Positions 41,357 through 42,885 of a stretch of 42,885 nucleotides of DNA are shown here, piece after piece; within the stretch, counting starts at the first letter, position 1, and each line of letters opens with the position of its first letter. The notes beneath the pieces are model-generated. The model was not told where the DNA came from, ran no database searches, and saw only the letters and a program-made list of their open reading frames with translations. Source of the DNA: Pseudohongiella sp. Lineage in GTDB: Bacteria > Pseudomonadota > Gammaproteobacteria > Pseudomonadales > Pseudohongiellaceae. Location of the stretch: the NCBI GenBank assembly GCA_030696315.1, contig JAUYSM010000012.1, positions 1 through 42,885 of the forward strand, in the 5' to 3' direction. The position numbers and the translations under genes are program-made.

Positions 41357-42163
41357 ATGAGTAGACGCAACAACGAAACCATACTTGATATTCTGGTTCT
41401 GCTCCCCTGGTGGGTCAGTGTCATTGTCTCCGCTGTGGTTTACCTGCTGATGGCTGTTGTCATCCCGGGCATGGAATTTCAGGGCGCCGTTTTAAATGCG
41501 GCGACCCAAACATTACCGATTCTCGCCCCATGGTTTGCGCTTGTATTCCTGCTACCCGCGCCCATCTCCTGGTTCAGCAGACGCAAAAAGCGCAAACGAC
41601 TGGATGCCCAGCAAGACATCGACACCATCAGAGAATTAACCTGGCGCGAGTTTGAACAACTTGTTGCAGAAGCCTACCTCCGACAAGGTTATGACGTCGA
41701 AGAAAACGCCTTTGCTGGCGCAGACGGAGGGATTGATATCCGCCTTGTCAAAGACGGCCAACTCCACCTGGTTCAGTGCAAACAATGGCGCTCCCAAAAA
41801 GTGGGCGTGTCAGTCGCACGCGAGATGTACGGCATTCTCATCGCAGAAAATGCCAACCAAGTCTCCATCATCACATCCGGCCTGTTCACACAGGAAGCAA
41901 AAACCTTTGCTGCCAACAAACCCATTGATCTGATCGACGGACACGCCCTTGCGCAGTTGATCGAATCTGTTCAACACCATCGCGCCCCATCTTTTGAGTC
42001 AGCAGAACCCGTCAATCCGTTTAAAATCGCCCCCGAGTTTGAAAGCTGCCCACAATGCGGGTCAAGCCTGGTTTTACGAACCGCTAAAAAAGGCAGCAAT
42101 GCAGGTGGACGATTTGTTGGTTGCAGCGCCTTCCCCAAATGCCGGTTTACCAAGCCAGAGTGA
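41357..42163 (+). CDS. Membrane-anchored Mrr-type restriction endonuclease with topoisomerase zinc ribbon
   Basis: I use the ATG at 41357 (268 residues); a TTG at 41303 preceded by AAGGATGA, 7 bp after the PLD stop, is an alternative that would add 18 residues. Two transmembrane helices (about 10-36 and 50-72) precede a Mrr-like domain: LTWREFEQLVAEAYLRQGY (94-112), GADGGIDIRL with catalytic Asp127, and LVQCKQW with Gln140/Lys142, a complete PD-(D/E)XK site. The C-terminus is a four-Cys ribbon (CPQCG...GCSAFPKC) of the topoisomerase I type, which binds DNA. Mrr enzymes cut modified DNA; membrane tethering suggests action on incoming DNA. The adjacent PLD gene may be co-transcribed. Confidence 0.85.
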   Translation: MSRRNNETILDILVLLPWWVSVIVSAVVYLLMAVVIPGMEFQGAVLNAATQTLPILAPWFALVFLLPAPISWFSRRKKRKRLDAQQDIDTIRELTWREFEQLVAEAYLRQGYDVEENAFAGADGGIDIRLVKDGQLHLVQCKQWRSQKVGVSVAREMYGILIAENANQVSIITSGLFTQEAKTFAANKPIDLIDGHALAQLIESVQHHRAPSFESAEPVNPFKIAPEFESCPQCGSSLVLRTAKKGSNAGGRFVGCSAFPKCRFTKPE

Positions 42164-42339
42164 GCATCAGAAGCAAACATCAAAACCAGTTGCCTCCCGC
42201 AAGCGCAACCTAACAGATACTGACCACGCTGTAGGAGCGTGCCATCAAATAAAACTATGAGCTAATATAAGACCGAGAAATGGAGCCAAAAGAAGGCTGT
42301 TCTACGCCAAGCATTGGCAGAAGTGTCCGTAGAATCGGG

Positions 42340-42392
42340 GCAGAACCCTTGATAAGGTCCGCAAACGAATGAAGGAACTAAAAAATGACTAG
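42340..42392 (+). pseudogene. 3' remnant of a HigB/Gp49-type toxin gene
   Basis: The frame ending at TAG (42390-42392) encodes DKVRKRMKELKND, close to the C-terminus of HigB-type toxins, and stops at an in-frame TAG just upstream (about 42330), so the gene body is gone. The stop overlaps the start of the antitoxin-like gene, as in intact toxin-antitoxin pairs. Short, so tentative. Confidence 0.4.
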
Positions 42393-42543
42393 GCCAACTT
42401 TCAAATCCTTCAAGGAAGAAGCTTTAAAACGTGAAGGCGTCAAGAAAAGCTATGACGAACTCTCCGCGGGGTACGAAGTACGAAAGCAGCTAATTGCACT
42501 ACGGCAGCATGCCGGTCTTACTCAAGTGTCAACGGCAGTCTAA
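42385..42543 (+). pseudogene. Truncated HigA-like antitoxin
   Basis: 52 codons: MTRPTFKSFKEEALK, then YDELSAGYEVRKQLIALRQHAGLTQ, typical of HigA/XRE antitoxin N-termini up to the first part of the helix-turn-helix. After LTQ (42526) the reading continues only VSTAV before a stop, where a mobile-element-like end (TGTCAACGG) begins. The DNA-binding domain is therefore lost. It would have formed a module with the toxin remnant upstream. Confidence 0.6.
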
Positions 42544-42660
42544 TTTTGACCCACCCTTGACGGTTTATTCGTCTCTTTGTTTCTTCCAGTGCTTCCCGTT
42601 CAACACCAATTTGCCAGGAAAACGTAAGCCGGGTTGTCTATAGTCCAGATAGTCGTCATT
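42527..42660. mobile_element. Probable insertion-sequence end fragment
   Basis: The abrupt break of the antitoxin gene falls at TGTCAACGGCAG, which resembles an IS21-type terminal sequence starting TG. On the minus strand a short reading frame ends at about 42567 with FPGKLVLNGKHWKKQRDE, resembling a protein C-terminus cut off upstream at about 42660. No second inverted repeat could be found. Assignment is tentative. Confidence 0.4.
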
Positions 42661-42676
42661 CACTAAGGACAATCAC

Positions 42677-42751
42677 ATGGATAAACAACTTCAAGCTCTC
42701 CAGCGCAATTTTGAAGAAGCCGTGCAACGCACTGATGCCGAAGGCTATTAA
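42677..42751 (+). pseudogene. 24-codon 5' fragment of an unknown gene
   Basis: ATG with AAGGAC 6 bases upstream, encoding MDKQLQALQRNFEEAV and nine more residues. It ends at a TAA formed right where the IS21-like end begins (42749), so an insertion probably truncated a longer gene. The product is helical and acidic; family unknown. Confidence 0.35.
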
Positions 42752-42796
42752 GCGACAATTAACTTGGCCGGTCTGGCGACAATTATCTTGGCCGGT
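42752..42796 (+). repeat. Twin 21-bp repeats at an IS21-family left end
   Basis: GCGACAATTAACTTGGCCGGT (42752-42772) and a copy with one change (42776-42796) lie in direct order, spaced 24 bp start to start, before an istA-like start. Multiple short terminal repeats bound by the transposase are typical of IS21-family ends. Confidence 0.65.
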
Positions 42797-42835
42797 TGAT
42801 CTGATAAGGTTCGACACAGCAACGGAGGAATCGCT

Positions 42836-42885
42836 GTGTCGGGTAAACATGTTACAGATCAACAAGTCAGGTTATATATGGACTA
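42836..42885 (+). CDS. istA: IS21-family transposase IstA, N-terminal fragment (runs off right edge)
   Basis: GTG at 42836 with GGAGG upstream opens a frame MSGKHVTDQQVRLYMD that is typical of IstA N-termini. It stays open to the right edge, so the remainder is outside the window. IstA with IstB moves the element by cut- or copy-and-paste. It defines an insertion at the outer border of the accessory island. Confidence 0.7.
   Translation, partial: MSGKHVTDQQVRLYMD

Overview
The window looks like chromosome of a free-living, probably marine or halotolerant gammaproteobacterium. Pointers are an ectoine operon (ectABC), a PQQ-dependent dehydrogenase with a heme c domain, a giant calcium-dependent-type surface protein, outer-membrane beta-barrel and lipoprotein genes, and moderately G+C-rich coding sequence. 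I cannot name a genus from sequence alone.

Positions 1-30000 are mostly ordinary backbone. A giant DUF4347/Ig-like repeat protein runs off the left edge (1-2941, minus). From 13426 down to 3447 on the minus strand there is a tightly packed, often overlapping set: ferredoxin-NADP reductase, M16 peptidase lipoprotein, ABC ATPase, ABC permease, PDZ lipoprotein and two secreted FG-GAP/VCBS repeat proteins. A dicarboxylate/amino-acid symporter follows on the plus strand. Next comes a minus-strand MMPL/RND transporter, LolA-like protein and DUF1302-like barrel operon. A plus-strand SDR, nitroreductase, pseudo-receiver and membrane-protein operon converges on ectABC. A PQQ dehydrogenase and an M48 peptidase with strongly C-ending codons close the backbone.

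Positions 29980-30530 are a decayed tandem tRNA-Arg(UCG) locus: one promoter, two broken tRNA copies, two 51-bp leader repeats and one intact tRNA with a strong terminator. Two copies of a roughly 95-bp element made of four consecutive hairpins lie here, each bordered by TTCGA and GAATC, as if placed in a tRNA T-loop. One hairpin differs between copies by compensatory base-pair changes.

Positions 30780-42885 are an A+T-richer accessory island beside the tRNA. Its first part (30788-34901) has the structure of an integron gene-cassette array without a visible integrase: short plus-strand genes separated by attC-like palindromes, with three stop codons lying inside the CTAAC of the attC site. 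The cassettes encode a uracil-DNA-glycosylase-like protein, a DUF5343 plus Swt1-type HEPN pair, an unknown protein and a DUF4236 membrane protein. The second part (35320-42163) holds a PD-(D/E)XK-like protein, then a vWA (TerY-like), PP2C phosphatase and protein kinase/helix-hairpin-helix triad resembling the TerY-P triad, then a PLD-type nuclease and a membrane-anchored Mrr-type restriction endonuclease with a topoisomerase zinc ribbon. The right edge has a broken HigBA-like toxin-antitoxin module, an apparent mobile-element end and the start of an IS21-family istA gene.

The best candidates for undescribed biology are the hairpin element in the tRNA locus, the orphan cassette array and the kinase/phosphatase/vWA plus nuclease island.
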